Shown here piece by piece: positions 17,987 to 28,971 of a stretch of DNA of 64,000 nucleotides. How positions within the stretch are numbered: the stretch's first letter is position 1; each line of letters starts with the position of its first letter. A model generated the notes under the pieces. It was not told where the DNA came from. It did not search any database and saw only the letters and a list, made by a program, of their open reading frames with translations. Made by a program: the position numbers and the translations under genes. Location of the stretch: contig NZ_CP114278.1 in assembly GCF_027105095.1 (NCBI RefSeq), positions 124,001 to 188,000 on the forward strand. The letters are read 5' to 3'. The stretch is from Brevundimonas vesicularis (lineage in GTDB: Bacteria; Pseudomonadota; Alphaproteobacteria; Caulobacterales; Caulobacteraceae).

Positions 17987-19594
17987 ATGTCGCGTCTGCT
18001 CGCCTTCGTCTCCGCCGCCGCTCTTCTCGCCACGCCGGTCGCCGCCCAGTCGGTGGACCGCGTCGCCGTCAACGGCATCATCGACCAGGGGCTGAACCAC
18101 AGCCAAGTGATGCAGACCGCCGCCTATCTGACCGACCGGATCGGCGGACGGATGACCAACTCGCCCCAGATGCGCGAGGCCGAACGCTGGGCGCAGCAGC
18201 AGTTCCGCGACTACGGTCTGTCCGACGTGCGCGCCGAGGGGTTCGAGTTCGGCCGGGGCTGGTCCATCGTCCGCTCCAGCGCCCGAATGACCGCGCCGCG
18301 CCCGCTGGATCTGCGCGCCATCCCGGTGGCCTGGACGCCCTCGACCAATGGCGTGATAAGCGGCGGCGTGATCGTGGCCCCGATCTCCAAGGTCGAGGAC
18401 TTCGACAAATGGCGCGGCAAGCTGGCGGGCAAGATCGTCATGCTGTCCCAGCCGGGCACGGGGTCGGAGCCGACCGAGCCGGCCTTCCGCCGCTGGACCA
18501 GCGCCGAACTGGCCGAGCGCAACACCTATAATCAGCCCCAGCATTCGCCGGCCGCCATCGAACGCTCGCTGAAGACCGTCAACTTCGCCAATCAGCTGGA
18601 CGCCTTCCTGACCGAGCAGGGTGCCCTGGCCTGGGTGCGGATTTCCCAGCGTGACGGCGGCCTGCTGCACGGCACAGGCTACACCTATCAGGTCGGCGCC
18701 ACGCCGAGGCTGGCGGGGATGGAGCTGGCGGCCGAGGATTATCGCCGTCTGGCGCGCCTCGCCCTGACCGACGCGCCGCCGACGCTGGAGCTGATGAGCG
18801 AGGTCCGCTTCCACGACGAGGACGTCAACGCCTACAACATCCTGGCCGACATCCCCGGCACGGCGCGCGGAACTGAATACGTCATGGCCGGCGCCCACCT
18901 GGACAGCTGGGTCGCCTCGGACGGGGCTGTCGACAACGCCGCCGGCAGCGCTGTGGTCATGGAGGCCGCCCGCATCCTGAAGGCGCTCAACGTCAAGCCC
19001 AAACGCACCATCCGTTTCGGCCTGTGGAACGGCGAGGAGCAAGGCATTCTGGGCTCTCTCGCCTATGTCGACCGTCATCTGGCGACGCGGGCTGCGTCGA
19101 ACGATCCGGCGCTGGCGGGCCTGCCGGACAACCGCACCTGGCGCAGCCGCTGGCCGATCGAGCCGCGCGCCGGCTATCGCGATCTGGTCGCCTATTTCAA
19201 TCTGGACAACGGCTCGGGCAAGATTCGCGGCATCAACGCCGAGGGCAATGTCGCCGCCGCCCCGATCTTCCAGGAATGGCTGGCGCCGTTCGCCAGCATG
19301 GGCGCGACGACGGTCTCGCTGCGCAATTCGGGCGGCACCGACCACGTCTATATGCAGACTGTCGGCGTGCCGGGATATCAGTTCATCCAGGACCCGCTCG
19401 ACTATTCCAGCCGCCTGCACCACACCAGCATCGACAGCTACGACCACCTGAAGGCCGAGGACCTGCGTCAGGCGGCCATCATTCTGGCCAGCTTCCTGCT
19501 GAACGCCGCCAACCGCGACGAGCCCCTGCCCCGCATGCCGCTGCCGACCCAGCCCACGCCGAGCGATCCGTTCGAATATCCGGCGGCGGACTGA
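17987..19594 (+). CDS. Secreted M28-family metallopeptidase (carboxypeptidase Q-like)
   Basis: A 535-residue protein. Residues 1-21 are a signal peptide (ending PVAAQ). A PA-like insert occupies about 120-230 and an M28 domain follows. Metal-ligand and catalytic motifs seen are AHLDSWVASDGAVDNAAG, WNGEEQGILGS, FNLDNGSG and SGGTDHVYM. The ATG at 17987 starts directly at the signal peptide; the longer open frame to 17912 adds charged residues before it. The spacing and the DSW motif fit the plasma glutamate carboxypeptidase subfamily rather than the aminopeptidase at 9251. Its 3' end is followed by palindromic repeat element A. Confidence 0.87.
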   Translation: MSRLLAFVSAAALLATPVAAQSVDRVAVNGIIDQGLNHSQVMQTAAYLTDRIGGRMTNSPQMREAERWAQQQFRDYGLSDVRAEGFEFGRGWSIVRSSARMTAPRPLDLRAIPVAWTPSTNGVISGGVIVAPISKVEDFDKWRGKLAGKIVMLSQPGTGSEPTEPAFRRWTSAELAERNTYNQPQHSPAAIERSLKTVNFANQLDAFLTEQGALAWVRISQRDGGLLHGTGYTYQVGATPRLAGMELAAEDYRRLARLALTDAPPTLELMSEVRFHDEDVNAYNILADIPGTARGTEYVMAGAHLDSWVASDGAVDNAAGSAVVMEAARILKALNVKPKRTIRFGLWNGEEQGILGSLAYVDRHLATRAASNDPALAGLPDNRTWRSRWPIEPRAGYRDLVAYFNLDNGSGKIRGINAEGNVAAAPIFQEWLAPFASMGATTVSLRNSGGTDHVYMQTVGVPGYQFIQDPLDYSSRLHHTSIDSYDHLKAEDLRQAAIILASFLLNAANRDEPLPRMPLPTQPTPSDPFEYPAAD

Positions 19595-19603
19595 AAATGG
19601 CGC

Positions 19604-19779
19604 CCCTCTCCCGTTGGGAGAGGGCTTGAGCACACGGCGGCGCAGCCGTCGTCCTTGTGCGACCCGAAGGGCGGCGCGAAGCAGCCAAACGGTGAGGGTC
19701 GGCTGGTGCGATCTGGCCCACCATCCGACCCTCATCCGACCGGGCTCCGCCCGGCCACCTTCTCCCACCGGGAGAAGGG
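19604..19779. repeat. Palindromic intergenic element A (about 176 bp) in a convergent gap
   Basis: The left end is a perfect hairpin CCCTCTCCC-GTT-GGGAGAGGG (19604-19624). The right end is CCTTCTCCC-ACC-GGGAGAAGG (19758-19778). Internal self-complementary arms include GGGTCGG/CCGACCC (about 19696-19736). It lies between the stops of the M28 peptidase and the thiolase, which face each other, so it could terminate both. It is related in style to elements B, C and D but has a different end sequence. Confidence 0.75.
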
Positions 19780-19788
19780 CTTAGAAAA

Positions 19789-20964
<1,176 letters not shown>

Positions 20965-21003
20965 GGGATTTCACTCTTTGAAGAATAATTCGGCGTGACC
21001 GTT

Positions 21004-21019
21004 TTGCCGCATTGCAGCG
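21004..21019 (-). promoter_or_regulatory. Candidate PhaR operator upstream of the thiolase
   Basis: TTGCCGCATTGCAGCG lies 40 bp upstream of the thiolase start. It differs by one base from the CTGC-N3/4-GCAG pattern described for PhaR of Paracoccus denitrificans. It matches 14 of 16 bases of the second candidate at 39037-39052. phaR itself lies 0.9 kb away. No binding evidence is visible in sequence. Confidence 0.5.
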
Positions 21020-21124
21020 CGTTCGTCACCTGCGACGACATGGACAGGGCGCGATTCAGCCAATCGTCACCCTGTCGGCGCATTGTCGGGGAACGATAGA
21101 GGCGATCGACGGATTGGAAGGTCC

Positions 21125-21838
21125 ATGCTGCGCACGCTGAAACGTCTTGCCACCCACGTCTGCACGCCGGACGAGCTGGACATGATCGAGCACTATCCGA
21201 CGCGCGCGGAAAAGCTGGCGGATCTGTGGGTTCACGTCGTCGGCCTGATGCTGGCGGCGGTCGGCGGCATCATCCTGGCGGGTCTGGCCGGGGTCTATGC
21301 GGGGATCGGCGGCGTGATGGCCACCGCCATCTACGCCCTGTGCCTCGTCGGCATGCTGACAGCCTCGACCATCTACAACTGGACCAACCCCTGCGCCGCG
21401 CGGCCCGTGCTGCGGCGGCTGGACGAGGCGGCGATCTTCCTGATGATCGCCGGCAGCTACACCCCCTTCACCACCCAACGGTTCGAGGGTCTGTGGGCCA
21501 TCGGCTTCACCACCCTGATCTGGACCCTGGCCTTCCTGGGCGCCGGGGTGAAGCTGTTCGCGCCGCGCATCTCGGACAAGTTCTGGAGCGGCGTCTATGT
21601 CGTCTTCGGCTGGCTAGCGGTCGCGGCGCTGAAGCCGATGGTCGAGACGGTGCATCCGATCGCCCTGGCCCTGCTGGTTATCGGCGGCCTGATCTACACC
21701 GCCGGCGTCTTCGTCTTCATCAGCCCGCGCGTGAAGTTCCGCCGCGCCATCTGGCACGGGTTCGTCGTCACCGGCGCCACGGTCCACTGGACGGCGGTGC
21801 TGGTCGGCGTCGTGCTGGCCCCGGCCATGAGCCACTGA
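21125..21838 (+). CDS. Hemolysin III / TrhA-type PAQR membrane protein
   Basis: A 237-residue protein with seven hydrophobic segments. The PAQR/HlyIII signature is present: Glu in the N-terminal YPTRAEKLADLWVHVVG, STIYNWTN midway, LDEAAIFLMIAGSYTPF, and a final HGFVVTGATVHWTAV with conserved His. Homologues affect membrane energetics and fluidity (TrhA) rather than acting as true haemolysins. The ATG at 21125 places the conserved region normally; an upstream in-frame start would add a short charged tail. It is divergent from the thiolase. Confidence 0.85.
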   Translation: MLRTLKRLATHVCTPDELDMIEHYPTRAEKLADLWVHVVGLMLAAVGGIILAGLAGVYAGIGGVMATAIYALCLVGMLTASTIYNWTNPCAARPVLRRLDEAAIFLMIAGSYTPFTTQRFEGLWAIGFTTLIWTLAFLGAGVKLFAPRISDKFWSGVYVVFGWLAVAALKPMVETVHPIALALLVIGGLIYTAGVFVFISPRVKFRRAIWHGFVVTGATVHWTAVLVGVVLAPAMSH

Positions 21839-21928
21839 TCGATCGTCCGTTCCCGGCGGTTTCTCTCCCTCTGGCGCATCGTGTCGCAACGGAGGATAGT
21901 GACGCGTTGCAACATCGCGAGAACAAGC

Positions 21929-22558
21929 GTGGCTGACGAAAAGACCATGGGTGGAAAGACCGGCGACAACGCTCAGGTCGTCATCAAGAAGTATGCGAAC
22001 CGCAGGCTCTACAACACGCGGACCAGCGCCTATGTGACGCTGGAAGACCTGGCGACCATGGTGCGCGAGGGGACCGAGTTTGTCGTCTATGACGCCAAGA
22101 CCAACGACGACCTGACCCGCCAGATCCTGACCCAGATCATCTTCGAGGAAGAGAGCCGGGGCGAGGCCTTGCTGCCGGTTCAGTTCCTGCGCCAGCTGAT
22201 CGGCTTTTACGGCGGTCGGATGCAGGGCGTCCTGCCCTCCTATCTGGAGATGTCCTTGGCCAACTTCGGTCGCCAGCAGGAGCAGTTCGCCAGTCAGATG
22301 GGCCGCGCCTTCGGCACCGGCGCGAGCGCGACCCTGATGGAGGACGCCGCGCGCGCCAACATGGCGATGTTCGAGCGCGCCATGCAGATGTTCCCAGCCT
22401 TCACCTATCCGCGCGCAGAGCCGACGCCCGCCGCGTCCGATGACAAGGCCGAGCCGGCCCCGCCGCCCGAGGCGCCCGACGCCCTGGACGAGATGCGTCG
22501 CCAGATGGACGAGATGCGTCGTCAGATCGAAAAGCTGGCGGGCGGCAAGAGCAAATGA
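21929..22558 (+). CDS. phaR: Polyhydroxyalkanoate synthesis repressor PhaR
   Basis: A protein of about 209 residues. The N-terminal PhaR DNA-binding domain reads VVIKKYANRRLYNTRTSAYVTLEDL, and the PHB-accumulation regulatory region continues to LPSYLEMSLANFGRQQEQF. A variable acidic/Ala-Pro tail ends in EMRRQMDEMRRQIEKL, a likely coiled coil. PhaR senses PHB granules and represses phasin and PHA genes. The start is uncertain: GTG 21929 and ATG 21947 are both plausible and neither has a strong ribosome site. The stop overlaps the next gene by 4 bp. Confidence 0.9.
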   Translation: MADEKTMGGKTGDNAQVVIKKYANRRLYNTRTSAYVTLEDLATMVREGTEFVVYDAKTNDDLTRQILTQIIFEEESRGEALLPVQFLRQLIGFYGGRMQGVLPSYLEMSLANFGRQQEQFASQMGRAFGTGASATLMEDAARANMAMFERAMQMFPAFTYPRAEPTPAASDDKAEPAPPPEAPDALDEMRRQMDEMRRQIEKLAGGKSK

Positions 22559-22908
22559 CCGATCGGATCCAGGCTGTCGGCGGACCGGACAGAGTGGATC
22601 GCCGCGAAGGCGAACGCCGCGAGCGCGAGCGGCGCGCCCGATCCGCCTCGCGCGCCCTGGTCCCCGTCGATGCGCCTGAGATGGTCGAGCCCCAACCGGC
22701 CCCGGCAAGAGCTGCCGTCCTCCCGACGCCCGAGCCCGGCGCCGCCGCCTTCATCGCCCAGCAGATGGGCCAGAGCGGGCAGAAACGCGGCCTGCGCGGC
22801 GGCCCGCCGGTGCTGGATGCAGCCCGCTCCGCCTACCTCGGAGCCGAATATTCGGGCGCGGCCGAGCGTCGTCCGAAAACGGGCAAGACCGCCAAGACCG
22901 ACATCTGA
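22555..22908 (+). CDS. Small basic protein translationally coupled to phaR, unknown function
   Basis: A 117-residue protein that begins inside the phaR stop (ATGA). Residues 14-33 are strongly charged (RVDRREGERRERERRARS). A Pro/Ala linker follows. The C-terminal half has AAFIAQQMGQSGQKRGLRGG and SAYLGAEYSG, which look like short conserved blocks. It has no signal peptide or membrane segment. No family is recognised. Coupling to phaR suggests a PHB- or PhaR-linked role, but that is inference from position only. Confidence 0.7.
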   Translation: MTDRIQAVGGPDRVDRREGERRERERRARSASRALVPVDAPEMVEPQPAPARAAVLPTPEPGAAAFIAQQMGQSGQKRGLRGGPPVLDAARSAYLGAEYSGAAERRPKTGKTAKTDI

Positions 22909-22976
22909 GCTGACGCCGCTCGGGCGGCACGGGGTTTGCTGGGGGCGAGACAGAACGCCCTCAGCCGGACCCGCCC

Positions 22977-23054
22977 ATGCCCGCCGTCTTCACCCTGGCC
23001 GCCAAAGCCTTCGACGTCGCCGTCGTCGCCCTGATCTTCACGGCATTTTCGTAG
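22977..23054 (+). other. Possible 25-codon hydrophobic mini-ORF or gene remnant
   Basis: ATG at 22977 opens a frame of 25 codons (MPAVFTLAAKAFDVAVVALI and five more residues) ending TAG at 23052-23054. It is a single hydrophobic helix with no clear ribosome site. The stop lies three bases before a duplicated palindromic segment, so it may be the 5' stump of a small membrane protein cut by repeat insertion. It may equally be chance. Confidence 0.2.
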
Positions 23055-23056
23055 CG

Positions 23057-23121
23057 CTACCGCGCTTCGCGCTGCTTGAGCGCATGTTTCTTGGGGCCTA
23101 CCGCGCTTTGCGCGACTTGAG
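23057..23121. repeat. Two direct 24-bp repeats with GC-rich hairpins
   Basis: CTACCGCGCTTCGCGCTGCT (plus TGAG) at 23057-23080 recurs as CTACCGCGCTTTGCGCGACT (plus TGAG) at 23098-23121, 21 of 24 bases identical with a 41-bp period. Each copy contains a short GC-rich stem. They occupy the gap between two convergent genes (stops at 22908 and 23132). The rest of that 223-bp gap shows no feature beyond the mini-ORF at 22977. Confidence 0.6.
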
Positions 23122-23131
23122 GCCGTTTGGC

Positions 23132-23557
23132 TCATGCCCCGCCGAAATCGAAATCCTTGCGCGACGCGATGATGGTCACGATGAAGCCGGCCAGGACGTC
23201 CAGCAGGATCATGATGACGATCAGGAAGAAGGTCGAGGTCGCGAACCCCGGCAGCAGCAGGAACTCCACCAGCACGCCGATAAACAGGATCATCGACAGG
23301 GCGTGATTGATGATGGCGATCCGCTGGCTGGAGGTCGACTTCACCAGTTCGAAGAACAGCAGGATCAGACCCAGAAACAGGATCAGGTCGCCCGATCCGA
23401 TCGTCCATTGCGCGCCCGAGGTCATCGTGACGGAAAACAGCGGATCGCGCAGCAGCACGTCCGCCTGCACCATCCCCGCCCCGCTCGGCGCGCCGAACAG
23501 CACCACGATATTGTAGAGCACCACCGGGATCAGCAGCAGCGGAATGGCGAGCAGCAT
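23132..23557 (-). CDS. Small four-helix inner-membrane protein, unknown function
   Basis: A 141-residue protein with hydrophobic segments at about 2-25, 57-75, 85-107 and 112-132. The end is charged (ASRKDFDFGGA). The ATG at 23557 has AGAGGA 7 bp upstream; a longer frame to 23584 lacks a ribosome site. No family motif is recognised. It lies 83 bp downstream of the HMG-CoA lyase stop on the same strand and could be the last gene of that transcription unit. Confidence 0.75.
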   Translation of the reverse strand: MLLAIPLLLIPVVLYNIVVLFGAPSGAGMVQADVLLRDPLFSVTMTSGAQWTIGSGDLILFLGLILLFFELVKSTSSQRIAIINHALSMILFIGVLVEFLLLPGFATSTFFLIVIMILLDVLAGFIVTIIASRKDFDFGGA

Positions 23558-23640
23558 GGACGGTCCTCTTCGCAGCCGGTCCAACGGCTACGCCTGTTCA
23601 CCTTGATTTAGCGCCGTTTGCGAAACGCCGCCACAAGCGT

Positions 23641-24555
23641 TCAGCGCTTGGGAAATCCGCCAGCCCGGCTGAGCGCCGACGGTGCCGGCCGGCCGATGGC
23701 CTCGCCGATCCAGCGCGCCGTCGCGATCAGGGCGTCCAAGTCATAGCCGGTCTCGAACCCGGCCCGCGCCAGCATATAGACCAGGTCCTCGGTGGCGATG
23801 TTTCCCGTGGCGCCCGGCGCGAACGGGCAGCCGCCGATCCCCCCGACCGAGGCGTCCAGCACGTCGATCCCCGCCTCGACGCCCGCATAGGCGTTGGCCA
23901 GGCCGGTGTTGCGGGTGTCGTGGAAGTGCAGGCGCAGGGTCGCGTCGGGCGCGGCCGCCCTGGCCGCCTCGACTTTGCGCGTCACCGCCCAGGGATCGCC
24001 CGCGCCGATGGTGTCGGCCAGCCCGATTTCGCCGACGCCCATCTCGGCGATGGCGCCGACCATGTCCGAGACCTGATCGATGGAAACCTCGCCGTCGAAC
24101 GGACAGCCCCAGACGCAGGAGATCATGGCCGACAGCGACGGCGCGCCCTCGCTGGCCTCGGCGTTGTGGCGGCGGGCGACGATCTCGCCCAGCATGGCCA
24201 GTTGATCCTTCACCGCCAGGCCCTGGTTCTTCAGGCCGAAGCCGTCTGTGGCGGCGACCGAGACGTTGACCTCGTCCACCCCGGTCGCCAGCGCCCGATC
24301 ATAGCCCTTGCCGTTCAACACCAGGCCGATGCGGCTGCGCCCCGCCTCGTGCGGCAGGTCGGCCATGACCTCTTCAGCGCCAGCCATCTGCGGCACATAT
24401 TTGGGATGGACGAAGGAGACGGCCTCGATCCGTTTCGCCCCCGCCTGCTCAAGCCGTCGCACAAGATCGGCGCGGACGGCGGGCTCAAGCACCGCCTTTT
24501 CGTTCTGCAACCCGTCACGCGGCCCGACTTCGACGATCTGGATGAAACGGCCCAT
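23641..24555 (-). CDS. Hydroxymethylglutaryl-CoA lyase
   Basis: A 304-residue DRE-TIM metallolyase. The opening VEVGPRDGLQNEK supplies metal and substrate ligands. LRLHFHDTRNTGLANAYAG holds the second metal pair, and GGIGGCPFAPGATGN contains the HMG-CoA lyase signature cysteine. It cleaves HMG-CoA to acetyl-CoA and acetoacetate in leucine catabolism. The ATG shares one base with the stop of the upstream glycosyltransferase (TGATG), an unexpected operon partner. None of the usual leucine-degradation genes (MCC, isovaleryl-CoA dehydrogenase) is adjacent. Confidence 0.92.
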   Translation of the reverse strand: MGRFIQIVEVGPRDGLQNEKAVLEPAVRADLVRRLEQAGAKRIEAVSFVHPKYVPQMAGAEEVMADLPHEAGRSRIGLVLNGKGYDRALATGVDEVNVSVAATDGFGLKNQGLAVKDQLAMLGEIVARRHNAEASEGAPSLSAMISCVWGCPFDGEVSIDQVSDMVGAIAEMGVGEIGLADTIGAGDPWAVTRKVEAARAAAPDATLRLHFHDTRNTGLANAYAGVEAGIDVLDASVGGIGGCPFAPGATGNIATEDLVYMLARAGFETGYDLDALIATARWIGEAIGRPAPSALSRAGGFPKR

Positions 24556-26249
24556 CACTCGGCTCCCGCTGCGGCGTTACCGTTCCCATTCCCGTTTCGG
24601 GGCGGCGGCGCATAGACGGTCAGGCTGACCGGATCGCCCGCCGAATAGTTGTAGCCGTTGACCGTCCCGACCGCGCGACCCGACACGCCCAGACGCGCCG
24701 CGGCCGCACGGAAGGCTTCGGCATCGCGTCCCTCGACAATGGCGGGCCGCCCCTCGGCCAGGGCCTCGGCCGCGCCTTGGGCGTCGGTCAGGTCGGTGTC
24801 GCGCCCGGTCAGGAAGACGAAGCTGGGTTCATGGAAGCCGGTGATCGCCACCGGCCCCGGCGTGCGGCCCTGACGCGGATGCAGGTCCGCCGCCTCCAGC
24901 GCCTTTTCAAGCTGGGGCGCGATGGCCAGGGGCCGCAGTTGGCGGATCGTGCCCGACAGGGCCGCATGCGCCACGATCCCGAACGCCAGCGAGGCGACCA
25001 GAGCCGCGACCGGCGCGCGATTCAGCAGAAGGAAGCCCCCCATCGCCCCCGCCGCCAGCGCCATGACCACTGTCAGCGCCGCCCAGGTCTGGGCCGTCGA
25101 GGTGCCATAGACGGTCAGTCCATAGACGGTAATGCCGATGATCAGCAGGGCCGCGAACGCGCCCAGCACCGCGCCGGTGATGCGCGAGACCTTGCCGATG
25201 GGCTGGGCCAGGGCGGCGGCCGCCAGCAGGGCCAGCGCCCCAAAGGTCGGCAGGGTGTAGTGCCACAGCTTGGTCGGCGCCAGTTCGAACATCAGCCAGC
25301 CCGGGACCAGCCAGCAGACCAGAAACCGGATCGCCGGCTCGGCCCGTCGGCTCCAGCCCGTCGACACGGCGGCGGGCAACAGCAGGGTCGAGGGGAAGAA
25401 CAGCAGGGGCGCCAGCAACAAATACATGCCGGGGAAGCCCGAATGGCTTTCGTGCGCGCCGGCGATCTTGGGCGCCAGGTCCCCGCCGATGGCCTCGCGC
25501 CAGAAACCGCCGTCGGTGGCGATGGTGATGGCGATGGCCCACGGTCCGACCATCAGGGCGACCAGCGGCAAGCCCCACCCCCAGCCGAGGCGATACAGCC
25601 ATTTGATGTTCCGATCCCAGATCGACAGGGCGATGATCGCCAGGGCCACGACCAGGAACCCGATCGGTCCCTTGATCAGGATCGACAGACCGATCCCGAT
25701 CCAGAACAGCAGCTTGTGCGGCCGGATCGGTCGTTCGCCCGCCTTCGTCGCCATATAAATACGCGCCAGCGCCGCCATGGCCAGGGTCGTCGCCCCGCAC
25801 AGCATGGCGTCGGTCTTGGCGATGCCCGCCTCGGTCGATAGCAGGAAGGTCGCCCCCATGATGGCCCCGCCGAAGAAGCCGACCCGGCTGCCCAGCATGG
25901 CCGAGCCCGCCCAGGCCACGGCCCAGGCCGCCAGCATGGCGCCCAGCAGGGACGGAATGCGATAGGGCGCGATTTCGCGGTCCTCGACATCCGAGGTCAG
26001 GCCCACGGCGATCGCCTGCATCCAGTAGATGCCGACCGGCTTCTTCCAGCGCGGCTCGTCCTGATAGCGGATATCGACATAGTCGCCGCTTTCCAGCATC
26101 TGGGACGTGGCCTGGGCGAACCGGCTCTCGTCGCGATCCAGCGGCGGCAGCAGCAGCACGCCCGGCAGCCCGGCGATCAGCGTCAGCAGGGCCGCGAGAA
26201 CCGGCCCGCGCCAGCCGGCGATGCGGCCATCCAGATCGAAAGTCTTCAT
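24555..26249 (-). CDS. GT39/ArnT-like polyprenyl-phosphate-dependent glycosyltransferase
   Basis: A 564-residue integral membrane protein with at least ten hydrophobic segments. The first periplasmic loop carries the catalytic acidic motif in LPPLDRDESRFAQATSQML, then DIRYQDEPRWKKPVGIYW, which is typical of ArnT/PMT-type enzymes. These transfer a sugar from an undecaprenyl-phosphate carrier to lipid A or other envelope acceptors. The soluble C-terminal part (about 440-564) follows the last helix. It is divergent from the GT2 gene at 26326, a likely partner that makes the lipid-linked donor. Confidence 0.85.
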   Translation of the reverse strand: MKTFDLDGRIAGWRGPVLAALLTLIAGLPGVLLLPPLDRDESRFAQATSQMLESGDYVDIRYQDEPRWKKPVGIYWMQAIAVGLTSDVEDREIAPYRIPSLLGAMLAAWAVAWAGSAMLGSRVGFFGGAIMGATFLLSTEAGIAKTDAMLCGATTLAMAALARIYMATKAGERPIRPHKLLFWIGIGLSILIKGPIGFLVVALAIIALSIWDRNIKWLYRLGWGWGLPLVALMVGPWAIAITIATDGGFWREAIGGDLAPKIAGAHESHSGFPGMYLLLAPLLFFPSTLLLPAAVSTGWSRRAEPAIRFLVCWLVPGWLMFELAPTKLWHYTLPTFGALALLAAAALAQPIGKVSRITGAVLGAFAALLIIGITVYGLTVYGTSTAQTWAALTVVMALAAGAMGGFLLLNRAPVAALVASLAFGIVAHAALSGTIRQLRPLAIAPQLEKALEAADLHPRQGRTPGPVAITGFHEPSFVFLTGRDTDLTDAQGAAEALAEGRPAIVEGRDAEAFRAAAARLGVSGRAVGTVNGYNYSAGDPVSLTVYAPPPRNGNGNGNAAAGAE

Positions 26250-26325
26250 TTCAGACTCCTTACACGGCGACCACGCCTGCGTCAGCCGTCTCCCCTAAGC
26301 TCTCGTTATCCTCTATGGAGCGCCG

Positions 26326-27054
26326 ATGACCCCCGAAACGCCCGAAATCTCCGTCGTCGTTCCCGTCCATGACGAGGCGGGCGCCGCCGTGCCCCTGGCG
26401 CGCGAGATCGCCGCCGCCTTCGCCGGCCGTTCGTACGAGATGATCTTCGTGGACGATGCGTCCAGGGACGCGACCTTGGCCGAGTTGAAGGCGGCCATGG
26501 CCGAACTGCCAGCGCTCCGCGTGCTGGCCCACGGGACCAATGCGGGCCAGAGCCGGGCGGTTCGAACCGGCGTCCTGGCCGCGCGCGCGCCGGTCGTGGT
26601 GACGATGGACGGCGACGGCCAGAACCCGCCGGCCGATGCGCCCCGCTTGGTCGATGCGCTTCTGTCCGCCCCCGGCGACGTGGGCCTGGTCGGCGGCCGT
26701 CGCGCCAAACGCCAGGATACCGAGGCCAAGCGCCAGGCCTCGATCTGGGCCAACCGCATCCGCCGCAAACTGCTGGGCGACGACGCCGACGACACCGGCT
26801 GCGGGCTGAAGGCCTTCCGCCGCGACGTCTTCCTGCGCCTGCCCTACTTCGATCACATCCACCGCTACCTGCCGGCCTTGATGATCCGCGAGGGATTCAA
26901 GAACCAGTATCTCGACGTGGACCACCGCCACCGCGAGGTCGGCCGCTCGAAATACACCAACTGGGGCCGCCTGCGCGCCTCGGTCTCGGATCTCCTGGGC
27001 GTGATGTGGCTGAAGACGCGGTCCCGCAAGCCGGGCGCGATTTCGGAGTTCTAG
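26326..27054 (+). CDS. GT2-family polyprenyl-phosphate glycosyltransferase (DPM1/ArnC-like)
   Basis: A 242-residue GT-A enzyme. ISVVVPVHDEAGA opens the nucleotide-binding fold, DDAS at about 42 and MDGDGQNPPAD near 103 supply the DxD site, and DTGCGLKAFRRDVF is the acceptor-side motif of dolichyl/undecaprenyl-phosphate sugar transferases. There is no C-terminal membrane domain. It probably makes the polyprenyl-phosphate sugar used by the divergent GT39 enzyme. It ends 6 bp before repeat element B. Confidence 0.85.
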   Translation: MTPETPEISVVVPVHDEAGAAVPLAREIAAAFAGRSYEMIFVDDASRDATLAELKAAMAELPALRVLAHGTNAGQSRAVRTGVLAARAPVVVTMDGDGQNPPADAPRLVDALLSAPGDVGLVGGRRAKRQDTEAKRQASIWANRIRRKLLGDDADDTGCGLKAFRRDVFLRLPYFDHIHRYLPALMIREGFKNQYLDVDHRHREVGRSKYTNWGRLRASVSDLLGVMWLKTRSRKPGAISEF

Positions 27055-27060
27055 AACGCG

Positions 27061-27208
27061 GTCTCCTCCCCACCTCGTGGGGAGGTGGTGCCACGCCTCT
27101 TGGCGTCGTGACGGAGGGGCTGGCGCCGCATCTCCGACATGGGCGTGACTTCAAGACCCCCTCCACCCCGCTACGCGCGGTCCCCCTCCCCGTTCGCAGG
27201 GAGGAGAC
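27061..27208. repeat. Palindromic intergenic element B (148 bp) with terminal inverted repeats
   Basis: It begins GTCTCCTCCC (27061) and ends GGGAGGAGAC (27208), a perfect 10-bp inverted repeat. The left end folds as CTCCCCAC-ctc-GTGGGGAG. The same termini bound element C at 40566. It lies between the facing stops of the GT2 gene and groEL. No flanking target duplication is visible. Confidence 0.8.
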
Positions 27209-27211
27209 ATG

Positions 27212-27241
27212 AAAAAAGGGCGGGACCTTGCGGTCCCGCCC
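27212..27241 (-). terminator. Rho-independent terminator of groESL
   Basis: GGGCGGGACC (27218-27227), a 4-base loop and GGTCCCGCCC (27232-27241) form a perfect 10-bp stem. Read on the minus strand it is followed by six T residues (complement of 27212-27217). It lies 30 bp past the groEL stop. Confidence 0.9.
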
Positions 27242-27271
27242 TTCTGCATTTCAGCGTCGGAAGGCTTGGAC

Positions 27272-28933
<1,662 letters not shown>

Positions 28934-28971
28934 CTATATGGATTGATTGAAGAACGTCGGACGTCGGGTGC

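Noticed and set aside
17942..19768. 608-codon minus-strand frame opposite the second M28 peptidase
   Set aside because: It mirrors codon bias of the real gene, spans repeat element A and shows no motif. The plus-strand peptidase has a signal peptide and full metal-site motifs.
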